From: Sipunculus nudus
Lineage: Eukaryota > Annelida > Sipuncula > Golfingiida > Sipunculidae
Direction of reading: 5' to 3'
DNA: 64,000 nucleotides
NCBI GenBank assembly: GCA_026874595.1
Contig: CM049313.1
Coordinates: 54,152,659 to 54,216,658, forward strand
In this document: piece by piece, positions 11,531 to 24,042 of the stretch
Numbering within the stretch: position 1 is the stretch's first letter
Layout of the letters: every line of letters starts with the position of its first letter
The notes under the pieces: generated by a model
What the model was told of the DNA's origin: nothing
What the model saw: only the letters and a program-made list of their open reading frames with translations
Database searches by the model: none
Made by a program: the position numbers and the translations under genes

Positions 11531-11536
11531 AATAAA
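11531..11536 (+). terminator. LTR polyadenylation signal AATAAA
   Basis: Sits in the conserved block before TTATTTGTTAACAAAAAAA, at the R-U5-like position shared by both LTRs. Confidence 0.6.
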
Positions 11537-11693
11537 TTATAGTTATTTGTTAACAAAAAAAACACTGACTTCTTTATTCATTCCCTTTCACGCTGCCTAG
11601 TGTTACAGAATCTGATTTGTTTTTATCTCCATTACAAAATTTGTGTTCATCACGCATACGTGATCTGTTTATATTAGGTTCCGTAACACTTAT

Positions 11694-12962
11694 ACACTTT
11701 AATCTACTTAGCAAGTATAATTGACTAAAACAAGCCTGACTTTCATAAATTATATGCCTGTGAAAGTGCCGCAGAAACCCATGTCATAGAGCTCTTTGCA
11801 AAGAAGGAGATAAAAGAATGAAAGCAAATGGGTGCATAGTCACACAGGTGTAATTAAGCATCATCAACAAACACTGAACATGAATAGACAAGTATATTAG
11901 TCAATATGAGCCTTTTATACTGGACAAGATCCCAAGGAGGCTGGTGATAAAATGAAGTAAAGACTTAATATGACACAAGTCTGTTAAAAAAATGTTAAAA
12001 TGTTCTATGTTAAAAAAAGTGAAACAAGAATATTATATAAGAACAGAAATCATACACTGAAACAGGTGTTTCTTATATGGCTATATATGATATGTGTCAT
12101 GGATTATTCTTTTAATTGTTTTGAATTTTTAAGGTCTGCGGTACACAGCCGTTGCAATGTAACTCCTTATATAATCGACTAGAAAATGCAGGTTTTGGTA
12201 CTGGGGTGTCGGAACTGATGCCAGGTGTGTCTTAAGGGGGCATTTAAACATAATCAAATTAATCCTGAAAAATTTGACATTACATTGCGAAGGAACTATA
12301 GCAGCGCTATCTATAAGAAAAAACGTTATAGTATATCCAGTGTCATCTAGTTTTTTTTAAGAAACTAAATTAATCCTCAGTCCTATCTGACTCATAATAT
12401 TCGCAATGCAGTCAAGCGGGAAAGTTGAAACTTCCAGGAATTGAGGAATTATGAAAAAAAAAGATGATAACTAATGCTAGTGAGTGATGACTTTCGTGAT
12501 AGAATGATAACGGTATGTACAAAACAAGTGTTTCTGCAGTAGGCCATCTGAACACATAGAATTAAGTTACCACAGAGGCTTCATGAATTAGGGGAAAACA
12601 TAGAACGAAATACAGAGTATATTTTTCCTGGGTGTTCAATTAATATATCACCGGGGGTACGTATAAGGTCCAGCGGTTTACCAGCGAAGATCAAACACTT
12701 GGGCTCTGGTGAAAACCTTGTCTCGAAACTTGGTCTTGACATTTTAATAACTTGCACAACTTAAATGTAGTCTCTTGCACAATCACGTTTTTGCCGCAGG
12801 TATTCATAGTAGTAAATCAATATAACCATAGAGGCTTGTCTCCGTGAGGACATAGAACTCAATATACAGTGTTTTAATTCATTCTATATGTTGCAGTCAC
12901 TCAGCGTACGACCCTTCTATGGAAGCAGCTGAACTTTACTGGTATATGTGTTGTCCGACTTT
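11694..12962. other. No gene recognised
   Basis: AT-rich sequence with only short frames and no repeat or structure I can name. It lies downstream (minus strand) of the first ubiquitin-like locus. Confidence 0.4.
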
Positions 12963-13215
12963 TTATGACTTGACGATAACCAGCCTGCCGCCCGGGAGTC
13001 GCATGACAAGGTGAAGGGTGGCCTCTCTGTGAATGTTATAGTCACCCCAGAGTGCGGTCATCCACCAGTTCCTTGCCGCCGTAGATGAGACGCTGCTCCT
13101 CTGGTTCTAGGCCCTCCTTGTCCTTAATCTTTTCCTTAATGTTCCTGACGGAGTCTGATGTGAGGACCTCGAGGGTGATGGTCCTACCCTCCATGAGCCC
13201 AACAAATATCTGCAT
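12963..13215 (-). pseudogene. Ubiquitin-like locus 1, one-base frameshift
   Basis: Reads [17 protein letters not shown], then [20 protein letters not shown], then a run of four G (13045-13048 on the plus strand) where three would keep the frame. The next frame gives DYNIHREATLHLVMRLPGG, then RLVIVKS and stop. By hand count about 48 of 76 positions match ubiquitin. K6 is G, K11 is R and K63 is R, while K27, K29, K33, K48, R42, R72 and the terminal GG remain. The short tail after GG looks like the worn start of a second unit, as in polyubiquitin. TTTCTGTAG|ACG before the ATG is a 3' splice site, shared in position with the other two loci. A sequencing or assembly error in the G-run is possible, in which case the gene would be intact. 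Confidence 0.82.
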
Positions 13216-16030
13216 CGTCTACAGAAATGAAAACGTATTCATAAAACGTACAAGGTCCTATATGTGATACATCCAGTGTATATTACTATGTTCAAAATGA
13301 GCAGCAATGTAGCTAAATATATTTTTTTTAGTTTCCGGTGTGATTCAAGCTAATCTAAGGGAAAACAGTATATTGATTGTGACAAGCACAATATGAATCG
13401 TGCCACCATATTTAATTATAACCAAGGGTGCTGATTGTAAATAAAAATATTTTTGTTATTGTGCTGTCTATTCCAAAGGTTAGCAGCAATGCGCTTATGT
13501 CGCATAGGCCTAATTACCCAAAATGAACTTAATTATAGCTTGCAAATACATAAACATTAATCTTTGAGAAAATATTTTACACAAGAATCTGTTCCATTTT
13601 GAAGGTCAGATCGGGGGTCAATTGTGTAGCGGAATTAGGGTAGGTACCAGTCTACATCAGTAAGGGAGGGGTCCAGTCTTCTTGAAATGGGGGATGCAGC
13701 AGCTTGATCAAGACGGACGTATAATAAGAACTTTAGAGGACGCAACAAACTGCTGTGAAGTGTTAAGCTTAGTATTAGTTGTTGTATTAAACTTTTGTTC
13801 AGTTGATCTGTCTTCTGTTGCCAATGCCTCTCGCCTCAGAACGTCCCCCCCCCCCCCCCCCCCCGATCTTGTGAAAAGCCTAGGATATCGCGTAGCCAGA
13901 GAGCATTCCGTGCATGTACTCCCGCGGCAAATTACAATAAAGCTTGGGTAGTCAGATAACGCTTCAACATGCACACAGGACAAAATTTAAAAGGTGCTGC
14001 TTGGTGGTTAAGTGTCATATATATCCTAAAAGATGTAACCACAAAACTGACGGTGAGAATTCTCCCACGAGACGCGGAGAACGAGGATTTAGATTGTAAA
14101 TGTTTTTTTTTGTTCTAGTCACGAATTTTGTAAACCTTAAGATTGTCAACCATTTAAATGTCAAACTATATAATAATCATATCTCCAAGCGTTTAAGACT
14201 GAATGTATAAAAAACAGTATTGATTTAAATGCATATGCAGGGTCATCATTTGTCTCTTTGATCTATATAGACACCTTGTGGCAGATCTTAGCATCAATAT
14301 ATCATTATCAACAAAAATTAATTAAATAAAAGTGACCACAGGGATACGATTTTCTTCCCGTAATTAGGTTTCAACTATTAGATTAAATGTTCATTTTTTT
14401 TACATATATATTTTTATAGCTTGGAAGAGTTTTTCTATGTTTTTTAGCATGATAATTTTGCATGATTGATGATTTTCTTGAAATTTAATGTATTGAAAAT
14501 GAAGTAAAACATAAACATAATACAATATAACGCCTGTCTACGTCAATATAACCGTGCATAGCACCCTACATAATCATCTTTGTATTTAAAAAATCTAAAA
14601 TTATAAAAAAAGTACACTGTACGTGTGACATGGGCCAACCGTCCACTACGAAGCTCATTCTGCATATTAATTAATGCATATATAAAATATTTCAAAGGTA
14701 TGGCTAAGGGCGTAGCCAGAGGGGGCAACAGCCGAATCCTCCCCCCTCCCCCTAACTTGCATGTTATATTAAGGAAAAACTTTCCAGACACAAACTATCT
14801 TCTAAGAAAATTATGAATTAATTTTACAATCATGAAAATATCAGTCACGTTAACATAAAGTTAGTTATTGTACACTTTCACAAGCAGGTAACAATTTATA
14901 CCTAAAAAGACATTTATTAGGGAACGTTATTTCTCAATTTGCCGTCGGATAACTAAGAAACAAGATAATCAATCATAAATAACAAACCAATGACCAATAT
15001 GTGGCACTTTTCTCTTTCTGAGCCTTGAAATGTTACCAGGATATTCAATGTCTAGCCCCTTCCCTTCCTTAAATATTTGCTACGCCCATTGATTCAGTAG
15101 AGATTTTGCGTTCTCTATCTTTGACAAAAGCCTAATGTTGTATTGTATCAGTAAAATTCATCGGCATATAAATGAAACGTAAACCAGCTTACCTATGTTT
15201 AAAAGAGCCTCAGCATAATACAGCTAGGCTCGTAACTTCCTGATCTGGTTCTTTGCACTTCGCCCGGGAGAATATCTGCGAATATGTGAACGTATGCACG
15301 TGTATGAAGTAAGCTGTAGCATATTTCATCAGAAGTGCTTAGGCAGATATATTCAGACATACCCAGACTGATGCTGGGATATTTTTCATGTTTTTATTTT
15401 GTTCATGTAGCACTCACTTTATCTGGTAATAATTACAGGAACATTGTAAAACTTCCCCGAACCTAAATGAATGTTTCCGTACTTTCCATGACTAGATTTC
15501 TCCGACTGCGGCTCACAAAATAATGGTTTGAACTTTGGTTCCGTGGTTATAGCTGGTTGAGCGATCAGCTTATGTTGAATGTTTGTAACTGTATTTATTA
15601 TTAACAGATATGGTGACTCTGCCATATAGCCAAAATCATGTTACAGGCTACCTGAAACATAGAAGTTTATATATACTGGAAATAAACATTGACGGAACAG
15701 CACTGGGATATTGCCATGACATCTTTGGTCAGGAACAGCAGTAGTAATTGCTTAAATTACGTTAATAAGTATTAAGTATGTCAGGGCCGTACGCTCCATT
15801 CGCCCCCCCCCAGGAATATTACACAATTTTTTTTTATTAGTATTATGCTAAAAAAATGTCATTTTTTACGTTTCGCTTAACTTTCAGAATAAGAGTGTTT
15901 TTTCTGCACATCGCGCAGTTTATGTCATGTTTATTAAATGAAATTGTGGTTATTTTATGAGTGAAAATCCTGTATATTTAAAAAAAAGAGTGCAACAGAA
16001 TTCATTTTGTCTGCCTATTTAAAATTGTCT
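13216..16030. other. No gene recognised; poly-C tract and short repeats
   Basis: Mostly AT-rich. It has a C20 tract at 13845-13864 and a GGGCGTAGCCAGAGGGGG motif near 14709 with TGCTACGCCC near 15080. Any 5' leader exon of ubiquitin-like locus 1 would lie here (minus strand). Confidence 0.4.
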
Positions 16031-16070
16031 TCACAGTGTGGGAGAGGGTGCTCCTTCAAAAGGCCAGGGT

Positions 16071-16108
16071 CTCCTCTCTCTTTCTTTCTCTCTGTCTGTC
16101 TGTCTCTC

Positions 16109-16179
<71 letters not shown>
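16071..16179. repeat. Compound (CT)/(TGTC) and (TA)n microsatellite
   Basis: A CT/TGTC-rich tract runs into about 33 TA dinucleotides. Open frames across it are artefacts of the dinucleotide. Confidence 0.92.
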
Positions 16180-16182
<3 letters not shown>

Positions 16183-16638
16183 CATATGTATTTGTGTATG
16201 ACGCCTGGTCAGTTGTATTGACATTAATGTTCCGATCTTTAGTCACCTGAAAAGCTAATGGCAAACGTTTACATAATAATTATCACGATTTATTGCAAGA
16301 TTATTTAATGATTTACCTTCTTTTTCCTACTAAAATGCTGGATTTTAATCCGTAGTTAAATCTCTTCAAAGGTCTTGTCTTCCTCAGATAATATTCATAT
16401 CACAGAGGGCGGGAAACAGTATTGGTTATATCTGCCTTATACTTGTGTTTTGTTATCATCTCCCACATAAGCACAGACATAAACACCCAAATGATCTGAT
16501 ATATCATACATAACGCCCCTTTTGCAAATGTCTCGAGTATTCGACATTGTATTTATCAGTATAACACTCTCTATGTCATGATGATAGATTGAGAGAGTGT
16601 TTTGGTTGCCGAGCCCTTTATTGCAACAATAATGTCAT

Positions 16639-16986
16639 TTAGTTAGTTTGGCTGACATCATTAAATAGCTCAGGGATTTTTTTTCCGAACAAAATGTAAT
16701 ATGAACATGTTCCCTCACGTGTGTTGCCGGGCAGATTCTGTATAGGCATGAAAACATTACCGACACACATTGTTATTATTCTTCTCTGACAATAACAAAT
16801 GTTCCCTTTGAACTGGCGATAATCTGGTAGGCGAGAATGATGGCTTGGGGAATTCCCGGATGTAACTGACACGCCGAAATGAGTCCAAGACCATAAATTC
16901 ACCAATGTGCACTCAGGATGCATCTGATCAACCAGTTGCAGAGAGACGTCACTCATAGTCCATTTCAGCGGTGAACCAACCAACAC
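16639..16986 (-). other. Unassigned open frame, 115 codons
   Basis: The frame is open for 115 codons with several cysteines and tryptophans (for example LVNLWSWTHFGVSVTSGN and GNICYCQRR) and no repeat character. No domain is recognised and no clear splice sites were placed. It could be an exon, a decayed gene or chance. Confidence 0.25.
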
Positions 16987-17708
16987 GAAGACATAAAGAT
17001 GTCATGAAATTTTCCATGCTGCTGACACGGACCGTTCTTCTGTCGGTTCAGTAGCCGAGATATATAGGGCTATCATAATATTCATCAATCTTATATATGA
17101 ATACAAAAGTTTACACCCCATCAAGTTATACATCTAACATATAAAAACGCTACATAATCGTATCATCCTGTATATATGACACTGTAAATGACAACACTTT
17201 ATATTCATGGATAAAGCTATTCATACTTAACGAAAGGTTTCCCAATTCATTTAAACAGGATAATTACAGAACAAAGTGTTAAACTATTACCAAACTTGAA
17301 TCAATATCATTTTGTTTCAATTTTCGCTAAACTTGTATTACATCTCATTTATGCTGGATGTTACTTAAAGAAGTGTTTAAATATTATCTTTAAAACATAC
17401 ATGCAAATCAGTATTGCTTTGGAATGTCAACTCAACATGTCCTCTCTGTGTGCCTTAAAGAAAACAAAATGAAATTTAATGCAAATGTGTAATCACGATA
17501 CGCTTTGAGATAATAGCATTATACAAATGAAATTTGTTATGAATGCCCTAAAATGCTGATCCAAAGAAGTAAACTGAGCGGGTTTTCTATATAGTTTACA
17601 TCTGCAGGAATTATTTAAGGAAAAATGAAAAAAAAACAGTTTATAGGTGTAGAGGTTCATCTTTAGCCAGTCTTTTCTCACCGGCCTCCTCTCAGAAGCA
17701 GCACAAAA

Positions 17709-17792
17709 CTGTATTTTAGCCTTGACATTCTCAATGGGCTCCCATGGCTCATCTTACATTATGATGGCCAATGTTTTGTCGATTATTTGCAT
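17709..17792 (-). pseudogene. Decayed second ubiquitin unit of locus 2
   Basis: Directly after the GG of locus 2 the same frame reads [12 protein letters not shown], a stop codon, and then EPIENVKAKIQ. The last string matches ubiquitin residues 23-31 (IENVKAKIQ) exactly. So the locus was a polyubiquitin gene whose second repeat has gained a stop, lost its central part and decayed. Confidence 0.75.
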
Positions 17793-18020
17793 ACCGCCAA
17801 ACAGACGTATGACCAGATGGAAAGTTGCTTCTCTCTGGACGTTGTACTCACTCAGTTTTTTGTCATCTTCCAGCTGTTTACCTGAGTAAATCAAACGCTG
17901 GGCCTCAGGTTCAAGGCCCTCCTTTTCCTGAATCTTTTTCTTCACATTGGTCACGGTATCTGTTCCTAGAACCTTTATAGTGATGGATTTGCCCTCCAAC
18001 ATCTTCACGAAAATCTGCAT
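17754..18020 (-). CDS. Ubiquitin-like locus 2, intact 76-residue domain
   Basis: The complete ubiquitin fold is open: [17 protein letters not shown] at the start, [20 protein letters not shown] in the middle, HLVIRLFGG at the end, then 12 residues from the worn second unit and a stop. By hand count about 48 of 76 positions match ubiquitin. K6, K11, K27, K29, K33 and K48 are kept and K63 is R. The hydrophobic patch L8, I44, V70 is kept, as are R42, R72 and the GG. R74 is F and S65 is A. ATTTGTAG|AAA just before the ATG is a likely 3' splice site of a leader intron. If expressed, the tail after GG must be trimmed before conjugation. Confidence 0.85.
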   Translation of the reverse strand: MQIFVKMLEGKSITIKVLGTDTVTNVKKKIQEKEGLEPEAQRLIYSGKQLEDDKKLSEYNVQREATFHLVIRLFGGMQIIDKTLAIIM

Positions 18021-20795
18021 TTTCTACAAATCAATAAAAAAAAACGTATTCCCGGGTTATTACGTTTTTAATATAAAATACTTTAATATACTAAATCATT
18101 GACCCTCGTATAAAAAAGATCTCTTGAAGCAATATGCCGGGGAATGTTCTTGTAAACGGATGTTACAAAATAAGACCCCGCTTCCATAACTGAAATACAC
18201 TCCAAGAGCAGATGGAAAATATGTCTTTATCACAATTGTACCGTCATATATGGTATTTTTGGGTTTTCCTAGTGTCCACTTTATGTCTCAAAGCTCCGAT
18301 ATGGGGAAACTATATATGGGGAATAAAACTGAACATCCGACAATCATATATACATAGAAGTATTGAGTCATATAAAAGTATAAATACAACGAACGATCCA
18401 TGGAGCATGACGCTAAGCTTCAGACCAGGCATATTGCTAATAATGTGTAGCGCACATTCAAGAACATATCAAGTGGCCCATGGTTTGTGAGGCTTTGCTA
18501 AACTGGACATACAAACATGACATACTAAGGTAAAGGCTAAGTCTGCTCTTGAGCAGAAATATATTTAAGCATATATATGGTTAATCTGAAATGCAAATGT
18601 CGAGATGCACATGTTAGGAAACACAATCGTATAACTTCATCATATGAAAACAAAAACACGAACATCCGCAATAGTGATGACACAGATACAGGGTTCAGCG
18701 GTTTTATTGATTTATTGCCTAGATATAAGTATAATATGATTGCTTTAACCTTGCACGTCACAGGGAAAAAAGGAATTTTTTTACCTGCATACATAAAGAT
18801 ATCCAAGACTTATATCATCCAAATTTCAAGATAAGAAAAGCAAATTGTAAAATTATCCATAATAAGGTAAACAAATTTAAGATATGTGTTCTGTTCAGCA
18901 ACTCAAAAGAGGTGTCACTATGCCATGGTTATGTCCAAAAGGGGATTTGGTAATTGGCCAGCCTGCATGCCCAGAAGTGAAGGAACAACGGTGACTGTTT
19001 GTATTCATATTCTCCGCTATAACAGCCACATATCCAGTTCACATGAGATTAGCTATTCATTGAGGTAAGCTGAACAATAGGTGATTCATTTTACACGACA
19101 AGGTTTACTTCAGCAAGGTTGTAAATGTAATAAAGCATTGTTAGGCCGAGACCAAATTACACACAGCACATTAAACTAGGGCAAAAAGAACTGTATTAAG
19201 ACTTGAACATCTGAAGGTCACAGGCATTGGAGCGTTTCTGAAAGTGGGGGGTGGCGGGGGGGGGGGGCGTATTTTGCAATTGTAGCGAGCTCAAGGGTGC
19301 CTTAACGCCCGAGTTTATGGGTGTGGGAGGTGGTTCCCCCCTCATATGATGTGGACAATGTTTAAGAAAAAAAAAAACATAAAATATGCATTTCAGTGTA
19401 GTATTTTGATCATTTGCCCATTTTTAATCACACGCTGCAGCACACAGAAACATTATATATCACCAAATATTGAATAACAGAACCATGCGTGCAAAATTGA
19501 TAATAATAATACCATAATAGTGTTTTTTCCAGCTTAGGGCGTAATAAAACTTCAGATCACGTTATCAAATTTTTTATTTAACTCAAAATCAGAAGCGTGC
19601 ATCATATGAAGCATGAACCAAATATACTGAGAGGCAAAGGATAAATCATTTCAAAAGTTCTAATTATCAAATCGATATTAACATGAACAATTAATTTATG
19701 AAACCCTGACCTGATTTGAAGAACATATAATTACACCTTGTGCAATATGCAACATTCTTATATTCCAAAACAGACCTCTATAAAAGGTTATCAATTTAAA
19801 TATTAAGCATACAAGTATATTTCCCACCATTCTCACTAAAAATAAGTGCATTTTATTTAATTTCATTACCTCTAAAAATTACACAATACTGACCTATATT
19901 ACAAAATACACTCTGCGACACTCAACTGAGAAATAAAGTAACAGCTGTTTTTCACGAGAGGCATGTAGACTTAGTGATCTATGCAAATCGATGGAACTTG
20001 CATCATTTCAGAAAGAAAGGTCACACTGATCCCCCCCCCCCCCCCCAAAAATAATAAAAGTCCCCCCCCCCCCCTCCAACGCCTATGCAGTTGGCATTTG
20101 AGGATCTAATATATCTAGTATAGCTAAAGTATAAGAGATCACAACTTCGTATTAAGGTTATGTGTGTCCCTGATATTACGTTCGATCTTCAATTGATTGT
20201 CCCTTGAACATTGATCCTGGCATTATTCTGAATGTAATAAGTCATAATTGCTCATGATTTATATAAAAAAAATTCTAACACTTACATCTCTTTATGATCG
20301 CTTGCACAAGTTACACCACAACCTTGCTTCTTCTTTTCCGTTTGATGCTGACGCAATATTGCAAGTTTTTTTTTACGTAAGCAATGAATCTCCTCCTTAC
20401 AATTTCCGTTTTGATGAGACTATGAAGACGCGAATTTCAGCAGCTAAGCTGACATTTTAAGCAGACAGTTCAGAATCAACATCAGGGTCGTGTAAATTTG
20501 TTTTCATTATGTGTGTGAAAACTCACTGGATTAAAGTCCTTGCGATCGGCTCGACCTGTATAGTGAATACCTGTGTGGTTGTAGCAGCAGTGTCGTGGGT
20601 ATATGACGTAAACATTTTCAGATTTTGCACAAACGTCGGTCTGTGTGCAATGTTTTGGCACAGTGTCAATGCTTACAAATACCAACAAACTGGTTGTATG
20701 TATACCACCATAAAGTTTAAGAGGTAATGTAAATTATATGTACAATGAAAATGTTTTATGATTTCTATGGTTGAAGAAGTGGTTACCAGAATAAA

Positions 20796-20798
<3 letters not shown>

Positions 20799-20873
<75 letters not shown>
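20799..20873. repeat. (TA)n microsatellite
   Basis: An almost pure AT dinucleotide tract of about 75 bp. Confidence 0.95.
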
Positions 20874-22233
20874 GAGTAGAAACATAAAACACGTCGGCCT
20901 GTAGATATTGGCTTTAATGACCGCAACTGACTTCATCATTCGAACTGATCTGTACTCAAAGATTATAAGAATATGATTTTTTAAGATGGTAGGTACCACT
21001 GTTACAATCCATAAATTAAGAAATAATCTGTTACGAAAATATAAATAAATTGAGAAGATTTGAAGAGAGGAAAGTTCAGAGAGAGGAAAATAAAACCAAT
21101 GGTGTTGACATAGCAAAACCGGTGCCAGGCAAAGGATACTTATGTGAATAATGAGATTACAATGAAAATGTCCAGTGACGTCTTTTATTTTATACACCTA
21201 CACCTGTATTCTCAATACCAGCTTTATTTGTTATTTTTTTATTTGTAAAATAAACCACACATGACAATGTTACAACTGCGGTGTGTTTGCAACGGTAAAT
21301 CTGTCTAATACCTGCGACTGCGTGGACATGTTATGTCATCAGGTTTATAATGTATGTTTGTTGATCGGTATAGAATCAGGAAGACACTCCATCCCATACA
21401 CAGTAACAATTAATGCCCAAGTCCACCTACCGCAGTCGTGCGCTAAAGTTCACTACACACACAAGCACTACATAATGTGGATTGTCTAACCAAACTGACA
21501 ACATACCTCGCTAGCTCAGTCCTTTGTTTACAAGGTATCGCACCGAATACAAACAAGTTATGTAAACATGCTATAATCATAAGATATCAAGTACGGTGAG
21601 ACTTCGACATTATTATTTTTTTTTGCCCTGTCTATGTATCTAGCGCTTATCGCATACAGAAATAGTTGGGTGACCGGAGGGGGGGGGGGGGGGGGTCACG
21701 GATTTATCCCAAACAAGTTATTGTCACATAGACGTACACAAATACTAGTAACAGTTGCATACATGCTGCAGAGGTTTACGCACGCTTAATGGATATGTGT
21801 GAGCACCTGGCGGGACAACAATATACTATTCAACTACATTTAATGTTCATCTTTGGAAGCTACAAAGTTGACCACTTATAATTATTAGTTGCAGAGAGGA
21901 ACTGTGTCTACTAAAAAGACTTAATGTAATATTAAGACTTGAAAATAAAATTCAAATCTTAAAGAGAAATATCGTACAAATATAACAATAAGATATTAAA
22001 TAGTCACATGAATTAATTAATAACCTCTCTATTTTCATTCATTAACGCTCACCTTACTGTGTGGGTTAAATTCCTTTCCGCTCAAGATAATCACTAGTTC
22101 CGAAGTAAACGAGGGTAGGTGATCATAAAGAGTGTGAAAAAAAAGAAGATGCAAATGTGAAGACATGTGAAGAAAATAAGTATAGAACCAATAATGATAG
22201 TTATTGTTTTCTTTTTCCTCGTCTTTATTAATA

Positions 22234-22266
<33 letters not shown>
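22234..22266. repeat. (ATT)n microsatellite
   Basis: About eleven ATT trinucleotides. Confidence 0.92.
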
Positions 22267-23830
22267 GCATAAAATATAGTGCAGGCGTAGATAGAGTCCA
22301 TTAAATACATTGGATCATAATTGTTCTCCAGGAAATTTCATGAACATGAATGGAGACAACGGGAAGAGTGATATTTTTTAAGCATGCGCAAGTTCAGTGT
22401 TACGCCATTCCTTTGATTAATATGGCTGGGCATTAGGCCTAAATGTCGCTTCCAAACCTTGTATACGCTTAAACTGAAAATTCGTAATAGCTGAGCATAC
22501 TTGAACTTTGTCAGAATATACGTCATGCTTTACACGATGGTATTATGGGATTTCTCCTTTTATCTTCTTGTAATCTCACTTAAGTGCATACGAGGGATGG
22601 TGACAAAAAATACTTTCACATATATCCAACATGTCAGTCACCCTTCATGGTTAATGCATGGTTAAAAATGGACACTGTCAGCAACAGGCTAAGCTCCAAA
22701 GCGTCCAAACATTGGTTAGGGATGAGTTGGTTAGTGCGTGGGTGTGTATTAATTACCGCAGTAGTAGGTATGGGAGAAGCTGTGTCATTTTTTTTCAAAT
22801 TTTAGGATCAAAGAGTGAATCAGAAGCACAAGTGCTTTAAAAAGTGCAAAAAGTAAACACAATGTTACAATATACTTTCCTTCAGTAAGGAAGTCTGTGA
22901 GATATATGTATAAAAGTGCATGTTATCTGATATCTGTATATAACACTGCAAGGGGAACTGCAAATGTTTAGAATAAATAGGGGCCATTTAAATGATATAG
23001 AGAATGACGGTGTATTCGTACATAGTTTGAAAAATGCATCATCAGAGAATCCTTATGTATACGAATGTACAAGATAACCCCGACTTGCCTGACATAGTGA
23101 CATCTTATACCAGATCGCTGGAAGATGACCATTCGAGGAACAAAGTCAACTGATGTCTGTTCTGCGTAGTTAGATCTAACTTTACATATTTTCTTTTGCT
23201 GAAGACCAACTGCCTTGAGCACAGACAAATAACACCTACTATCACCTGTATGAGTAAAGTTCGCCCTTACCAGAGTGGGCATTAAAATGACCAGCAAATT
23301 ATATTCCCGCCATATAACCAATTACGTATACATATATCTAATAAATTAAAATGATAGCTGCGCAATACTATCGTATACCCTCACCATATATAAGACACGG
23401 CCAGCGTTTATTCTTAAACCGAACACCTCCGGCCATGAACAGTAGATCATTATGAAATACTTTAAGTTCTTATATTTAATACGACTCAAATTTGTCACCC
23501 TTCGAAAATGACCTAAACGAAACATGCGAGACAGCGATGTTTTGAAAAACCGCTGTACAAGTTATATATACATTTCTAAAAAAAGACAACATTTACAAAG
23601 GTATATAAGTATTATGCACAGTATTCAGTAAATCGATGCTGTAACAGAAAACGGAATTCTATTTCAGATTTTCTATTCAATGATGATCATTAAATAGATC
23701 AGATCGGAGTACACAACTGTTAAAGGTAACATCTGTTAAAATTCTTTCCCCCCAAAAAGGAAAGAAATGAAAATCGTCAAAGAATAATCTAAAGGGAGAT
23801 TAAGCTGTAATACTAAGATACAGAGGTCCG

Positions 23831-23836
23831 TTTATT
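23831..23836 (-). terminator. AATAAA after ubiquitin-like locus 3
   Basis: AATAAA on the minus strand, two bases past the stop codon that ends ubiquitin homology in the second unit. It may be the relic or active 3' end signal of the gene. Confidence 0.45.
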
Positions 23837-23837
23837 T

Positions 23838-24042
23838 TTACTGGAGAGTGGACTCTTTCCGGATGTTGTATAGTCACTCATATTTCTGCCATCCTCCAAT
23901 TGTTCACCGTCGAAGATAAGAAGCTGCTGGTCTGGTTTGATACCCTCTTTGTCCTGGATCTTGACTCTGACATTCTCGTGTCAGATGGCTCAACCTCATT
24001 TGCAATGGTCTTGCCTCTCAAGGTCTTGACGAAGATCTGGAT
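23838..24042 (-). pseudogene. Second ubiquitin unit of locus 3, frameshifted
   Basis: Starts [22 protein letters not shown] in frame with the first unit. Four bases are then missing relative to ubiquitin, and the frame shifts to [18 protein letters not shown] and [10 protein letters not shown]. Two extra bases follow and the frame shifts again to NIRKESTLQ and stop, before the LHLVLRLRGG tail. This unit is closer to canonical ubiquitin than the first but cannot yield a processed C-terminus. Confidence 0.8.

Larger units (their letters stand above)
10878..11688 (+). mobile_element. Solo LTR of a retrotransposon, 811 bp
   Basis: Starts TGTTACAGG and ends TTCCGTAACA, so the termini are inverted TG...CA. 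It is flanked on both sides by the 5-bp duplication CTTAT (10873-10877 and 11689-11693). Inside are a TATATAAAAG box (11163-11172) with upstream GAA/TTC boxes, AATAAA at 11531-11536 and the 3' block shared with the LTR at 9673-10343. No internal gag-pol sequence or second LTR follows, which is the expected result of LTR-LTR recombination. Gypsy, BEL and ERV-type integrases can give 5-bp duplications, so the superfamily is not fixed by this evidence. Confidence 0.85.
18021..23830. other. No gene recognised; microsatellites and poly-G/C
   Basis: AT-rich spacer between ubiquitin-like loci 2 and 3. It holds C16 and C13 tracts (20031-20046 and 20062-20074), a long (TA)n, a G17 tract (21679-21695) and (ATT)n. 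Short frames show no domain. Any leader exon of locus 2 would lie at its left side on the minus strand. Confidence 0.4.

Noticed and set aside
9673-11688. A single retrotransposon with two LTRs
   Set aside because: The two LTRs are too different, only about 0.5 kb lies between them without gag-pol, and the second has its own target duplication.
16007-16264. Several overlapping frames of YIYIYI or SLSLS repeats
   Set aside because: Microsatellite translation only.
18212-18490. 92-codon plus-strand frame starting MENMSLSQLYRHIWYFW
   Set aside because: No domain, AT-driven composition and no splice context.
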